Below, piece after piece: positions 18,197 through 26,524 of a stretch of DNA of 46,165 bases. The stretch lies in assembly GCA_025060625.1 (NCBI GenBank), contig JANXBR010000002.1:1-46165 (forward strand), given 5' to 3'. The notes under the pieces are model-generated. The model saw nothing but the letters and a program-made list of their open reading frames with translations, was not told the DNA's origin and did no database searches. The position numbers and the translations under genes were made by a program. Source of the DNA: Thermodesulfovibrio sp. Its GTDB lineage: Bacteria > Nitrospirota > Thermodesulfovibrionia > Thermodesulfovibrionales > Thermodesulfovibrionaceae. Each line of letters begins with the position of its first letter. Position 1 is the first letter of the stretch.

Positions 18197-18681
18197 TATC
18201 CTTCCTCCTTAAAACATGGATAGAGTTTGTCATAAGTTACAAGAATATGTTCTGGAACCACTCGCACATCCTCAAGTATGGTCATAAATCCCACATCTCC
18301 TGCCCATCGAGGTACAATATGCCAGTGAAGGTGCTCATCAATGCTTGCTGAAGCTACCACTCCTATATTAAGTCCTATATTAAATCCATCTGGATGAAGC
18401 ATTTTTTTCAAACATTTTAAACCTTTAACAGTAAGAACCATGCACTCTGTAAGCTCTTCTGTGTTTAGTTCTTCAAGGCTGTGCACATGTCTATAAGGAA
18501 CAACCATAAGGTGTCCTGAACTATAGGGATATTTATTCATAATAATAAAGGCAAGTTTGCCTCTGTAAAGAATTAAATTATCTCTATCTTTTTCTTCTCT
18601 TGGTTTGTCACAAAATATACATCCCTTTTCTTTAGGACCCAATATGTATTCAATTCTCCATGGTGCCCATAGAACCTTCAT
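18196..18681 (-). CDS. HIT-family nucleotide hydrolase/transferase
   Basis: A 161-aa histidine-triad protein. It begins MKVLWAPWRIEYI and has GCIFCDKP (a Cys-x2-Cys zinc-like pair), LAFIIMNKYPYSSGHLMVVPYRHV, and the triad EHLHWHIVPRW near residues 115-125. The middle His is the usual AMP-transfer nucleophile. The N-terminal APWR...CIFC form is common in bacterial HIT proteins annotated as Ap4A phosphorylase- or AP4A hydrolase-like. The physiological substrate is uncertain. The ATG overlaps the udg stop by 4 nt. Confidence 0.9.
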   Translation of the reverse strand: MKVLWAPWRIEYILGPKEKGCIFCDKPREEKDRDNLILYRGKLAFIIMNKYPYSSGHLMVVPYRHVHSLEELNTEELTECMVLTVKGLKCLKKMLHPDGFNIGLNIGVVASASIDEHLHWHIVPRWAGDVGFMTILEDVRVVPEHILVTYDKLYPCFKEEG

Positions 18682-19391
18682 CTAAGTCTCCTTAGAGCTT
18701 CTTGTGCATCTTCCCATGTAAGCCATTTGTCTTTTTTATTTCTAAGCAAATAAGCTGGATGAAATGTGGGTATAACAGGAATTTGTTCATAAAAAAAGAG
18801 TTTACCTCTCAGTTTAGATATATGCAAATCCTTAAGCTTTCCATGCATTCCCATTAATGCATAGGTTGCAACCTTACCAAGACTCATAATAACTTGGGGG
18901 TACACTATCTCTATCTCTCTTTTTAGATAATCAAAGCATGCAGATATTTCACTTTCAAAGGGATCTCTATTCATTGGAGGATGACATTTAACAGAATTTG
19001 TTACATAGACCTCCTTTCTGCTGAATCCCATTTTCTCTATGAGACTTGTTAAAAGTTTTCCTGCTTCACCAACAAAAGGTCTTCCTTGAATATCCTCATC
19101 AACTCCTGGTGCTTCTCCAACAAACATAAGCTTTGCCTTAATACTACCTTCTCCGCATACTGCATTTTTTCTTGAACTGCTCAATGGACATTTTTCACAA
19201 TTTCTAATTTCCTCATTCAAAACATCAATGAATGTCTTGTTATTTTCTGAATTATACTCATCTTGAGAAGGTAAAAGATCGCCTGAGTTCTGTCTAAATA
19301 ATGATTGAATAAAACTCTCGGGCAACTCTTTAAATCCAAGAGTTTTATAAAAATTAAGAATATCAACTATTTTGTCTATCTCTCTCCCCAT
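18678..19391 (-). CDS. Uracil-DNA glycosylase, family 4 (Fe-S)
   Basis: A 237-aa thermostable-type UDG that removes uracil from DNA and carries a 4Fe-4S cluster. Cluster cysteines: NCEKC (C-x2-C) near residue 65 and C-x15-C beginning at VKCHPPMNRDP. Catalytic and binding motifs: FVGEAPGVDEDIQGRPFVGEAGKLL (motif A with GEAPG), and the C-terminal TFHPAYLLRN (motif B, HPS/HPA type). An N-terminal extension of about 50 residues is typical of this family. It overlaps the nadK end by 16 bp and the HIT start by 4. Confidence 0.94.
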   Translation of the reverse strand: MGREIDKIVDILNFYKTLGFKELPESFIQSLFRQNSGDLLPSQDEYNSENNKTFIDVLNEEIRNCEKCPLSSSRKNAVCGEGSIKAKLMFVGEAPGVDEDIQGRPFVGEAGKLLTSLIEKMGFSRKEVYVTNSVKCHPPMNRDPFESEISACFDYLKREIEIVYPQVIMSLGKVATYALMGMHGKLKDLHISKLRGKLFFYEQIPVIPTFHPAYLLRNKKDKWLTWEDAQEALRRLR

Positions 19392-20227
19392 CTTAGTTTT
19401 TCTCTTAATACTCTGAAATAGTCTCTACCTAAAGGAGCTATAAGATAGGTTTTTTCATTAGCTATTCTGCATCTAACCCTATCATTTTTCTGTAAAGGAA
19501 AACCTATCTGCCCATCTATTGTTAAAAATATATCTCTTACATTTGATGTAATAACTATGTCAATTATAAAGTTATCTGGAAGAACCAGAGGCCTAACACT
19601 TAAAGTATGGGGACATATGGTTGTAAATACTAAACCTTTTAAAGTTGGATAAAGAATTGGACCTCCTGCTGAAAGATTATAGGCAGTTGACCCTGTTGGT
19701 GTAGATACTATAACTCCATCAGCTTTAATTGTTGAAACATAAACATCGTTTATGATTAATCCAAAATCCGAAATCTTTGCCATTATACCTTTGCCAATTA
19801 CAATATCATTAAGTCCGAGATAATCATTTATAATTTTCTCATCTCTATAGATTTGAGCACTTATCATGCTTCTTTCTTCTATTTCATAACTTCCTGATAA
19901 TATCCTCTCAAGGCTTTCAAAAAGTTCAACTCTTGAAATCTCTGTAATAAATCCAAGTTTTCCCATGTTTATTCCAATTATTGGAGTATTTTTTCCACCG
20001 ATTATTCTTGAAGCAGAAAGCATCGTACCATCTCCTCCAAGAACCACTACTGCATCGGAGTTTTGAATTGCCATTATCTCAGAGTGATTAAATCTTGAGA
20101 AAAATCCTACAGAATGAAAAACGATACATTCAATACCCCTATTTTTCAGCCAATCCTGAACATTAATAGCTGTCTCAAGAGCAGAATTATCATTTTCTTT
20201 ATAGAGAATTGAGAGTCTTTTAAACAT
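19376..20227 (-). CDS. nadK: NAD kinase
   Basis: A 283-aa ATP-NAD kinase, the sole route to NADP. It shows VVLGGDGTMLSASRI (GGDGT, catalytic Asp), IIGINMGKLGFITE, GLNDIVIGKG (NE/D substrate motif), IVSTPTGSTAYNLSAGGPI (glycine-rich TGSTAY segment) and TTICPHTLSVRPLVLPD, all intact. Normal length. It starts immediately after tsaE with no intergenic space. Confidence 0.96.
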   Translation of the reverse strand: MFKRLSILYKENDNSALETAINVQDWLKNRGIECIVFHSVGFFSRFNHSEIMAIQNSDAVVVLGGDGTMLSASRIIGGKNTPIIGINMGKLGFITEISRVELFESLERILSGSYEIEERSMISAQIYRDEKIINDYLGLNDIVIGKGIMAKISDFGLIINDVYVSTIKADGVIVSTPTGSTAYNLSAGGPILYPTLKGLVFTTICPHTLSVRPLVLPDNFIIDIVITSNVRDIFLTIDGQIGFPLQKNDRVRCRIANEKTYLIAPLGRDYFRVLREKLRWGER

Positions 20228-20635
20228 TTAAAACTCCATTTCAAAAACTCTTGTTGTATGATTAACTAACTGTATTGTAATCTTCAATGCATTCTCTGGT
20301 AAATCATTAATCTTCTCAGCCCACTCTATGACACATATGCCAGTTTCAAAGTATTCCCATAGGTCAATATCCTCTTCTTTTATGTTATCAAGTCTGTAAA
20401 GGTCAATATGGTAAAAGTTTACCTCTGGATAGTTAGAAACTATAACAAAACTTGAACTTGCTATATCTTTTTCCTCTATACCAAAGAATGAAGCAATTCC
20501 TTTCGTTAAGACAGTTTTCCCTGTTCCCATCTCTCCATAAAGAGCTATTACATTAATCCCCCTTTTTTTAACAAAGCTTCCTATCATTTCTCCTAAGATT
20601 TTTGTTTCTTTTTCAGAATAGGTAAATATTTTCAT
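20228..20635 (-). CDS. tsaE: tRNA t6A biosynthesis ATPase TsaE
   Basis: A 135-aa P-loop protein needed with TsaB and TsaD for t6A formation. Walker A GEMGTGKTVLTKGI at about residues 34-47, FVIVSNYPEVNFYHIDLYRLD (switch region and conserved HIDLYR), and CVIEWAEKI (Walker B-like IEWxE). The length fits. It overlaps the lspA stop by 4 nt. Confidence 0.94.
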   Translation of the reverse strand: MKIFTYSEKETKILGEMIGSFVKKRGINVIALYGEMGTGKTVLTKGIASFFGIEEKDIASSSFVIVSNYPEVNFYHIDLYRLDNIKEEDIDLWEYFETGICVIEWAEKINDLPENALKITIQLVNHTTRVFEMEF

Positions 20636-21075
20636 TTTTTTAAGTTTCTGTAAAGAAAAAAAATAAGTCCAATACTTATAGATAAATCAGCTATATTGAA
20701 AGCTGGCCAATGAAAATTTTTCAGATGGAGATCTATAAAGTCTATCACATAGCCATGAACAACTCTATCAGTGATATTCCCCAGTGCTCCCGCGATTATT
20801 GGAGAATAGATAAACCAGTTATCTAAGTCTTTTAGATACATAAAAAAAAGACAGGCTGTAATTAATAGGGATATGAAAATAAAAAAACCTGATCCAAGAA
20901 ATTTAAACAATCCAAAGGCTGTGCCTGTATTCTCCACATAAACTAAATTTAAAAAAGGTAAAAGCCTGACTATTCCATCGGGAGCTAAAAATTTAATGGC
21001 AAGATATTTGGTCACTTGATCAAAAATTAAAAGAAATATAACTAAAATTAAACCTTTAAGAAGATTTGAGGACAT
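20632..21075 (-). CDS. lspA: Lipoprotein signal peptidase (signal peptidase II)
   Basis: A 147-aa inner-membrane aspartyl protease that cleaves signal peptides of prolipoproteins. Four membrane helices, the family motif YVENTGTAFGLF, and the second catalytic region GALGNITDRVVHGYVIDFID with both active-site Asp, then FPAFN-like WPAFNIADLSI. The open frame reaches back to 21174, but those 33 codons lie entirely inside ileS and do not look like LspA. The ATG at 21075 gives the normal short cytoplasmic N-terminus and a 20-bp overlap with ileS. Confidence 0.95.
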   Translation of the reverse strand: MSSNLLKGLILVIFLLIFDQVTKYLAIKFLAPDGIVRLLPFLNLVYVENTGTAFGLFKFLGSGFFIFISLLITACLFFMYLKDLDNWFIYSPIIAGALGNITDRVVHGYVIDFIDLHLKNFHWPAFNIADLSISIGLIFFLYRNLKK

Positions 21076-23803
21076 AATAACATCGCTGGCATACATCAGA
21101 AATCTCAAGTTTACCAACAGTTGGTGAGTAGTTCCAGCATCTCTGACACTTATCTCCCTCAGCCTTGAAAACACTAATGATGAGCTCTTTATCCTTTGAA
21201 TCTAAATCTGTTAACTCAACCTGAGATACTATAAAAAGTGTAGGAAGAAAATCTCTGTAAGGCATTAAAAACTCTTTTAATTTGTGATTTATAGAAAGTA
21301 TAACCTTAGCCTCAAGAGAATTACCTATTAACTTCTCCTGTCTCTTTATCTCAAGAGCTTTATTGACCTCATCCCTTATCTGGATTAATCTTTCCCATCT
21401 TTCCTGTAACCCTTCATCTATATAACTTTCTTCTTTTTCTGGCATTGTATCTAAAAATACACTTTCAGTTTTTCTAAAAGGAAGATGTTGCCATGCCTCC
21501 TCTGCTGTAAATGAGAGAATGGGAGCGATTAATTTAATCAAAGAATCTGCTATTTTGTATAAAACCCACTGACCCACTCTTCTTTCAATAGAATCAGATT
21601 TAAATGTATAGAGCCTATCTTTTAATATATCAAGGTAAAAAGAACTCATATCATTTACACAGAAGTTATGCACTGTATGAAAGACCTGATGAAACTCAAA
21701 ATTTTCATAAGCATTCCTTACTTTTTCAATTAAAAGTTGTAGTCGCATCATTGCCCATCTGTCTATCTCAAGCAAATGTTCTGAGTAGTCTTCTCCATCA
21801 TAATCATAGATATTTCCAAGAAGATATCTTATGGTGTTTCTTATCTTTCTGTATGCCTCTGTTAGCCTCTGGAGAATCTCCTGAGAGAGCTTTATATCGT
21901 CTCTGTAGTCTTCTGCAGAGACCCAGAGTCTTACAATATCAGCTCCGTGATTCTTTATAATCTCCTGAGGAGATATAACATTTCCAAGAGATTTCGACAT
22001 CTTTCTTCCCTGACCATCAACTGTAAATCCATGAGTAAGAACAGTCTTATATGGTGCTTTTCCTTTATTACCAAGAGAAGCAATTAAAGAACTCTGAAAC
22101 CATCCTCTATGCTGATCACTTCCTTCAAGATACATATCAGCAGGCCAGCTAAGTCTGGGATCTCTCTCAAGAACTGCAGCATGACTTACACCAGAGTCAA
22201 ACCATACATCAAGAATATCTTTTTCTTTATCAAAATCCTGTGAGGCACACTCTGGACATTTATAATTAGGAAGCAAATCATGAAGATTCAGTTTAAACCA
22301 GACATCAGAACCTTCTTTTTCAACAAGCTCACATATCTTTTTAAAAAGCTCTTCTTCAATGACCACATATCCACACTTTTTACATACAAATAAAGTAATC
22401 GGAACTCCCCATGCTCTCTGACGGGAAAGACACCAGTCAGGTCTTCTCTCCACCATTGAGTAAATTCTATCTCTGCCCCATGGAGGAATCCATCTTACTT
22501 TATCTATCTCATTGAGTGCACGGTTGCGAAGATCTTTATGGTTCATTGAGATAAACCACTGGGTTGTTGCCCTGAAAATTATTGGCTTTTTACATCTCCA
22601 GCAATGTGGGTAAGAGTGAGTAATCTTTCCTTCCCAAAGCAGTGAACCATTCTCTTTCATATGCTCAATTATTAATTTATTTGCTTTGAAGACATTTTCA
22701 CCTTTAAATAGGTCCACTTCCTCGGTAAACCTACCTTTATCATCAACAGGAGCATAAATATCAAAGCCATATTTAAGACCAACCTCATAGTCTTCCTCTC
22801 CATGTCCAGGTGCGATATGGACGACTCCTGTGCCTTCACCGATTTCCACAAAATTAGCCACTACCACCCTTGATAATCTATCAATAAAAGGATGCTTGGC
22901 TCTTATTCCCTCTAGCATTGAGCCTTTTATCTCAAAAAATGGCATTTCATCAATCTGGATTTTTTCCTTTAGGTTATCAATGGCTTCTTTAACTATTAAG
23001 AGTATACCCTTTGAAGTTTTAACGCCAACATAATCAAAATCTGGATGAACAGCTAATGCTAAATTTGCAGGAAGTGTCCAGGGAGTTGTTGTCCATATGA
23101 CAATATAAACAGGTAAGTCTTTAATTGGCAGTTTTTCTTTATCAACCACTTCAAAGGCAACAAATATTGATGGAGACTCTTTATCAGCATACTCAACCTC
23201 TGCATCCGCCAGTGCTGTAACACATGAAGGACACCAATAAACAGGTTTTTTACCACGATAGACATAACCATTTTTGACAAAGTTGAGAAATTCTTTAACA
23301 ATAGTTGCTTCATATTCGTTTGACATTGTTATATAGGGACTATCCCAGTAACCAAACACTCCAAGACGGATAAACTCTTCTCTTTGAATATTAATAAATT
23401 TTTCTGCATATTCTCTACAAAGTTGCCTCTTTTTAAAGATATCAATATTTTCTTTTTCCTTACCAAGTGACTTGTCTACCTGAAGCTCAATAGGCAAACC
23501 ATGACAATCCCATCCAGGAACAAAAGGACAGTATTGACCAAGCATGGAATGATATTTGATAATTATATCCTTAAGAATTTTATTTAACGCATGACCAATG
23601 TGGATATGACCATTGGCATATGGTGGACCGTCATGAAGAATAAAACATTTTCTACCGATAGATTTATTTTTATTCTCAAGATTTTCGTATATTCTGTGTT
23701 CTTTCCAGAACTTCAAAATAGCAGGTTCCCTCTCAGCAAGATTTGCCTTCATTGGGAATCCTGTCTGTGGTAGATTTAGGGTATCTTTATAATCCTGAGA
23801 CAT
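21056..23803 (-). CDS. ileS: Isoleucyl-tRNA synthetase
   Basis: A 915-aa class I aminoacyl-tRNA synthetase. HIGH motif GHIHIGH (His68-His71), editing domain CP1 with WTTTPWTLPANLA, the GSDQHRGWFQSS segment, and KMSKS in GRKMSKSLGNV at about residue 600. The C-terminal zinc finger has CQRCWNY and CQRCYYV (Cys886, 889, 905, 908), typical of bacterial IleRS type 1. It heads the long ileS-lspA-tsaE-nadK-udg-HIT-gmhA-ruvC-folK operon. There is no T-box leader; a promoter candidate lies about 40 nt upstream, and no SD is evident. Confidence 0.98.
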   Translation of the reverse strand: MSQDYKDTLNLPQTGFPMKANLAEREPAILKFWKEHRIYENLENKNKSIGRKCFILHDGPPYANGHIHIGHALNKILKDIIIKYHSMLGQYCPFVPGWDCHGLPIELQVDKSLGKEKENIDIFKKRQLCREYAEKFINIQREEFIRLGVFGYWDSPYITMSNEYEATIVKEFLNFVKNGYVYRGKKPVYWCPSCVTALADAEVEYADKESPSIFVAFEVVDKEKLPIKDLPVYIVIWTTTPWTLPANLALAVHPDFDYVGVKTSKGILLIVKEAIDNLKEKIQIDEMPFFEIKGSMLEGIRAKHPFIDRLSRVVVANFVEIGEGTGVVHIAPGHGEEDYEVGLKYGFDIYAPVDDKGRFTEEVDLFKGENVFKANKLIIEHMKENGSLLWEGKITHSYPHCWRCKKPIIFRATTQWFISMNHKDLRNRALNEIDKVRWIPPWGRDRIYSMVERRPDWCLSRQRAWGVPITLFVCKKCGYVVIEEELFKKICELVEKEGSDVWFKLNLHDLLPNYKCPECASQDFDKEKDILDVWFDSGVSHAAVLERDPRLSWPADMYLEGSDQHRGWFQSSLIASLGNKGKAPYKTVLTHGFTVDGQGRKMSKSLGNVISPQEIIKNHGADIVRLWVSAEDYRDDIKLSQEILQRLTEAYRKIRNTIRYLLGNIYDYDGEDYSEHLLEIDRWAMMRLQLLIEKVRNAYENFEFHQVFHTVHNFCVNDMSSFYLDILKDRLYTFKSDSIERRVGQWVLYKIADSLIKLIAPILSFTAEEAWQHLPFRKTESVFLDTMPEKEESYIDEGLQERWERLIQIRDEVNKALEIKRQEKLIGNSLEAKVILSINHKLKEFLMPYRDFLPTLFIVSQVELTDLDSKDKELIISVFKAEGDKCQRCWNYSPTVGKLEISDVCQRCYYVLKSS

Positions 23804-23841
23804 AAATAAAAGAATAACACAAGATTTTTTTAAAATTCAAA

Positions 23842-23870
23842 TTTATAAAAAATTAGGTTTAATATGCCAA
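23842..23870 (-). promoter_or_regulatory. Promoter for the ileS operon
   Basis: Minus-strand TTGGCA (23865-23870), a 17-bp spacer and TATAAA (23842-23847). This would give a leader of about 30 nt before the ileS ATG. The rest of the 438-bp divergent region up to bcsA is AT-rich; I see no riboswitch, tRNA or ORF of interest in it. Confidence 0.5.
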
Positions 23871-24207
23871 TTTACAGATTAAGTCATGAAAAATTCTAAA
23901 TATCTTTGAGTTCAGATTGAATTTCCAAAAAATTAATTTTTTTAGGGCTTTTTAAGTTTAATAAGGCTTAAATAGGGATTGGTCATACTCATCAAGATTA
24001 GAACAAAAGACTTCTTTTAGTGAATGAAAGCCTTTTTAATAAATATTTTTCTTAAGATTTCTTTAATTCAAGAACTTTAAAATTATATAATTTACCAAAA
24101 CCCCCTAACATATTAATTCCATAAACACAGCATACAAAATCTGCTCTTTATTTTAGAGTATAAAACAAAGCGTGTTGAGATTTATAAAAAAAAATTTTTA
24201 AAAAAAG

Positions 24208-24235
24208 TTTAAAGTGAAATGAAAGTTGATATAAT
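24208..24235 (+). promoter_or_regulatory. Candidate bcs operon promoter next to the start codon
   Basis: A perfect TATAAT (24230-24235) lies 6 nt before the bcsA ATG, with a poor TTTAAA (24208-24213) 16 bp upstream. If used, the mRNA would begin at or next to the ATG. There is no SD before bcsA. A second option is TTGAGA (24175-24180) with TTAAAA (24198-24203). The weak -35 elements would fit an activator-dependent promoter. Confidence 0.35.
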
Positions 24236-24241
24236 ATAAAA

Positions 24242-26524
24242 ATGAATGAAAGGTCCATAAAAATTTTCAATTTCTTGCTTATTCTCATTTTATCTGTATT
24301 TATCTTTATTACCTCCTTTGTTTACCTTGACATATTTCAACAGGCGGTTTTAGCCTATAGTCTACTATTTTGTTGCTATCTATTAACAAAAATAAAAAAA
24401 CAAGATGACTTTTTAAGGTTTTTAATCTTATCCATAGGGCTCTATCTTACCTTAAGGTATTGGATTTTCAGAACTTTCTATACTATAACCTATGAAGGCT
24501 TTTTTGAGAGCCTTACTATTTTATCTCTTTATATAGCAGAAACCTATGCCATAGCCATTCACCTTTTAGGAATGTTCGTTAATATTAATCCTATAAAAAG
24601 ACAACCTCCTTCTCTTCCTGAGGATAAAAAATACTTGCCTACTGTAGATATCTTCATCCCCACCTATAATGAACCTATAGACATAATAAGAGTTACAGCC
24701 ATAGCATGTAAAAAAATCAGATATCCTGAAGATAAAATAAACATTTATATTCTTGATGATGGTGCAACTCAACAGAAAAGAAATGATCCAGACCCTGAAA
24801 AAAGAAAGGAGGCTTGTAAGAGATATGAAGAATTAAAAAATCTTGCTAAAGAATTAGAGATAAACTACATTACAAGGCAAAAAAATGAGCACGCAAAGGC
24901 TGGTAATCTAAATCATGCTTTATGGCTCACCTCAGAGGGTTATCATGAATTAGTCACAAAAGATTCTGAGTGGTTTTGCTATGGCAAACCGCCATCTAAG
25001 GGAGGAGAATTAATCTTAGTTTTAGATTGTGACCATGTTCCCACCTCTGATTTTTTAGAAAAAACCGTTGGCTTTTTCCTTAAAGATGAAAAACTATTTT
25101 TGGTGCAAACACCTCATTTTTTTATCAATCCTACGCCTATTGAGAGAAATCTTGGCACCTATATAGAATCACCTGGTGAAAATGAGATGTTTTATGGTGA
25201 AATTCATCAGGGACTTGATTTTTGGAATTCATCCTTTTTCTGTGGTTCAGGAGCAATTTTAAGAAGAAAGTATCTTCAGGAGGCAGGAGGTTTTTCAGGA
25301 AAGACCATTACCGAAGATGCAGAAACTTCTTTAACCTTACATGGTAGGGGATACAATAGCGTATATCTGAGAAAACCATTGATATGCGGACTGTCTCCCG
25401 AAACATTTGATGATTTCATCACGCAAAGAAGTAGATGGACTCAGGGCATGATTCAGATTTTAATGTTAAAGAATCCATTTAAACAAAGGGGACTTAAGTT
25501 GTATCAAAAGCTTTGTTATACAAATAACTGTGTTTTCTGGTTTTTTGGGCTCGCCCGAGTTATTTTTATATTTGCTCCACTTCTTTATCTGCTTTTTAGT
25601 CTTAGAGTTTATAATGTATCTATTGAACAGATTTTATCTTATGCATTACCTCATTTAATAGGCTCTTTGAGTATCTCTAATTATTTATATGGCAAAGTAA
25701 GGCATCCCTTTTTCTCTGAGGTTTTTGAGACTGCTCAGAGTTTTTTCCTTCTTTTCCCCACTATTGGTGCAATATTAAATCCTCGTGCTCCTACATTTAA
25801 GGTTACACCTAAGGGAACAAGCCTGGAAAAAAGTGTAATAAACATTAGAGTAGTCATTTTTTATGTGCTTTTGATTTTATGTATACTTGGATTTATTGCA
25901 GGTATAAATAAATGGATTTATTCACCCCTTGAAAGAGGAGCTGTAGCAGTTTGTATTGCCTGGAATATTTTTAATATATCAATGATAATAGCCTGTATAG
26001 GTGCTCTTTATGAACTAAGACAAATCAGAAGGTATCATAGAATTATTACTGAGGAGGACGCTCTAATAATTATTCCCAATACTCTGAGAAGTTTAAGGGC
26101 AAAAATAGTAGATATATCCTTAGGAGGCATGGCTCTTACCTTTAAGGATAATTTATTTATACCATTTTTGAATAGCAAACTTGAAATAGTCACATGGAAT
26201 AGTTTTGGTGAAGAGTTTAGATTTTTAACAACTGTAAAAAGGGTTGTTAAATATAGAGATTCATTAACGGTAGGATGCCGATTTGAAGGTGAAGAGGAAA
26301 GTAAAATTATAAAATTTGTCTATGGTGACAGTGGCAGATGGGAAAAATTCTGGGAAAGGAGAGAAAAGGCAAAGGGTATTGTTTCAGGTTTCATCTATCT
26401 TATTAAAACAGGCTTTATAGCTTTAGGACGAAATATAAAGGCTCTGATAATTTTTGTATTTTCTGAAATAAAAAAATATAAAAATCTGGGGGTTTTATGG
26501 AAAGAATACAACACTTCAAAGTAA
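24242..26524 (+). CDS. bcsA: Cellulose synthase catalytic subunit with PilZ domain
   Basis: A 760-aa inner-membrane family 2 glycosyltransferase that polymerises UDP-glucose into beta-1,4-glucan and exports it. N-terminal helices (10-115) precede the GT2 domain: FIPTYNEP (138-145), DDG (172-174), DCDHVP (262-267), FFCGSGA (332-338), TED (357-359) and QRSRW (395-399), a complete processive D,D,D,QxxRW set. FKVTPKG (519-525) precedes the last helices. The C-terminal PilZ domain has RRYHR (596-600) and DISLGG (624-629), the two c-di-GMP-binding motifs, so activity should be allosterically controlled by c-di-GMP. First gene of bcsABZC; it overlaps bcsB by 28 bp. Confidence 0.95.
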   Translation: MNERSIKIFNFLLILILSVFIFITSFVYLDIFQQAVLAYSLLFCCYLLTKIKKQDDFLRFLILSIGLYLTLRYWIFRTFYTITYEGFFESLTILSLYIAETYAIAIHLLGMFVNINPIKRQPPSLPEDKKYLPTVDIFIPTYNEPIDIIRVTAIACKKIRYPEDKINIYILDDGATQQKRNDPDPEKRKEACKRYEELKNLAKELEINYITRQKNEHAKAGNLNHALWLTSEGYHELVTKDSEWFCYGKPPSKGGELILVLDCDHVPTSDFLEKTVGFFLKDEKLFLVQTPHFFINPTPIERNLGTYIESPGENEMFYGEIHQGLDFWNSSFFCGSGAILRRKYLQEAGGFSGKTITEDAETSLTLHGRGYNSVYLRKPLICGLSPETFDDFITQRSRWTQGMIQILMLKNPFKQRGLKLYQKLCYTNNCVFWFFGLARVIFIFAPLLYLLFSLRVYNVSIEQILSYALPHLIGSLSISNYLYGKVRHPFFSEVFETAQSFFLLFPTIGAILNPRAPTFKVTPKGTSLEKSVINIRVVIFYVLLILCILGFIAGINKWIYSPLERGAVAVCIAWNIFNISMIIACIGALYELRQIRRYHRIITEEDALIIIPNTLRSLRAKIVDISLGGMALTFKDNLFIPFLNSKLEIVTWNSFGEEFRFLTTVKRVVKYRDSLTVGCRFEGEEESKIIKFVYGDSGRWEKFWERREKAKGIVSGFIYLIKTGFIALGRNIKALIIFVFSEIKKYKNLGVLWKEYNTSK

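Noticed and set aside
21604-21960. 118-codon plus-strand frame inside ileS
   Set aside because: It is antisense to the intact, well-conserved IleRS and has no SD or recognisable motif; a codon-bias shadow.
23804-24241. Possible c-di-GMP riboswitch or T-box in the ileS-bcsA gap
   Set aside because: No GEMM-type conserved core or T-box sequence was seen; the region is featureless AT-rich DNA apart from promoter candidates.
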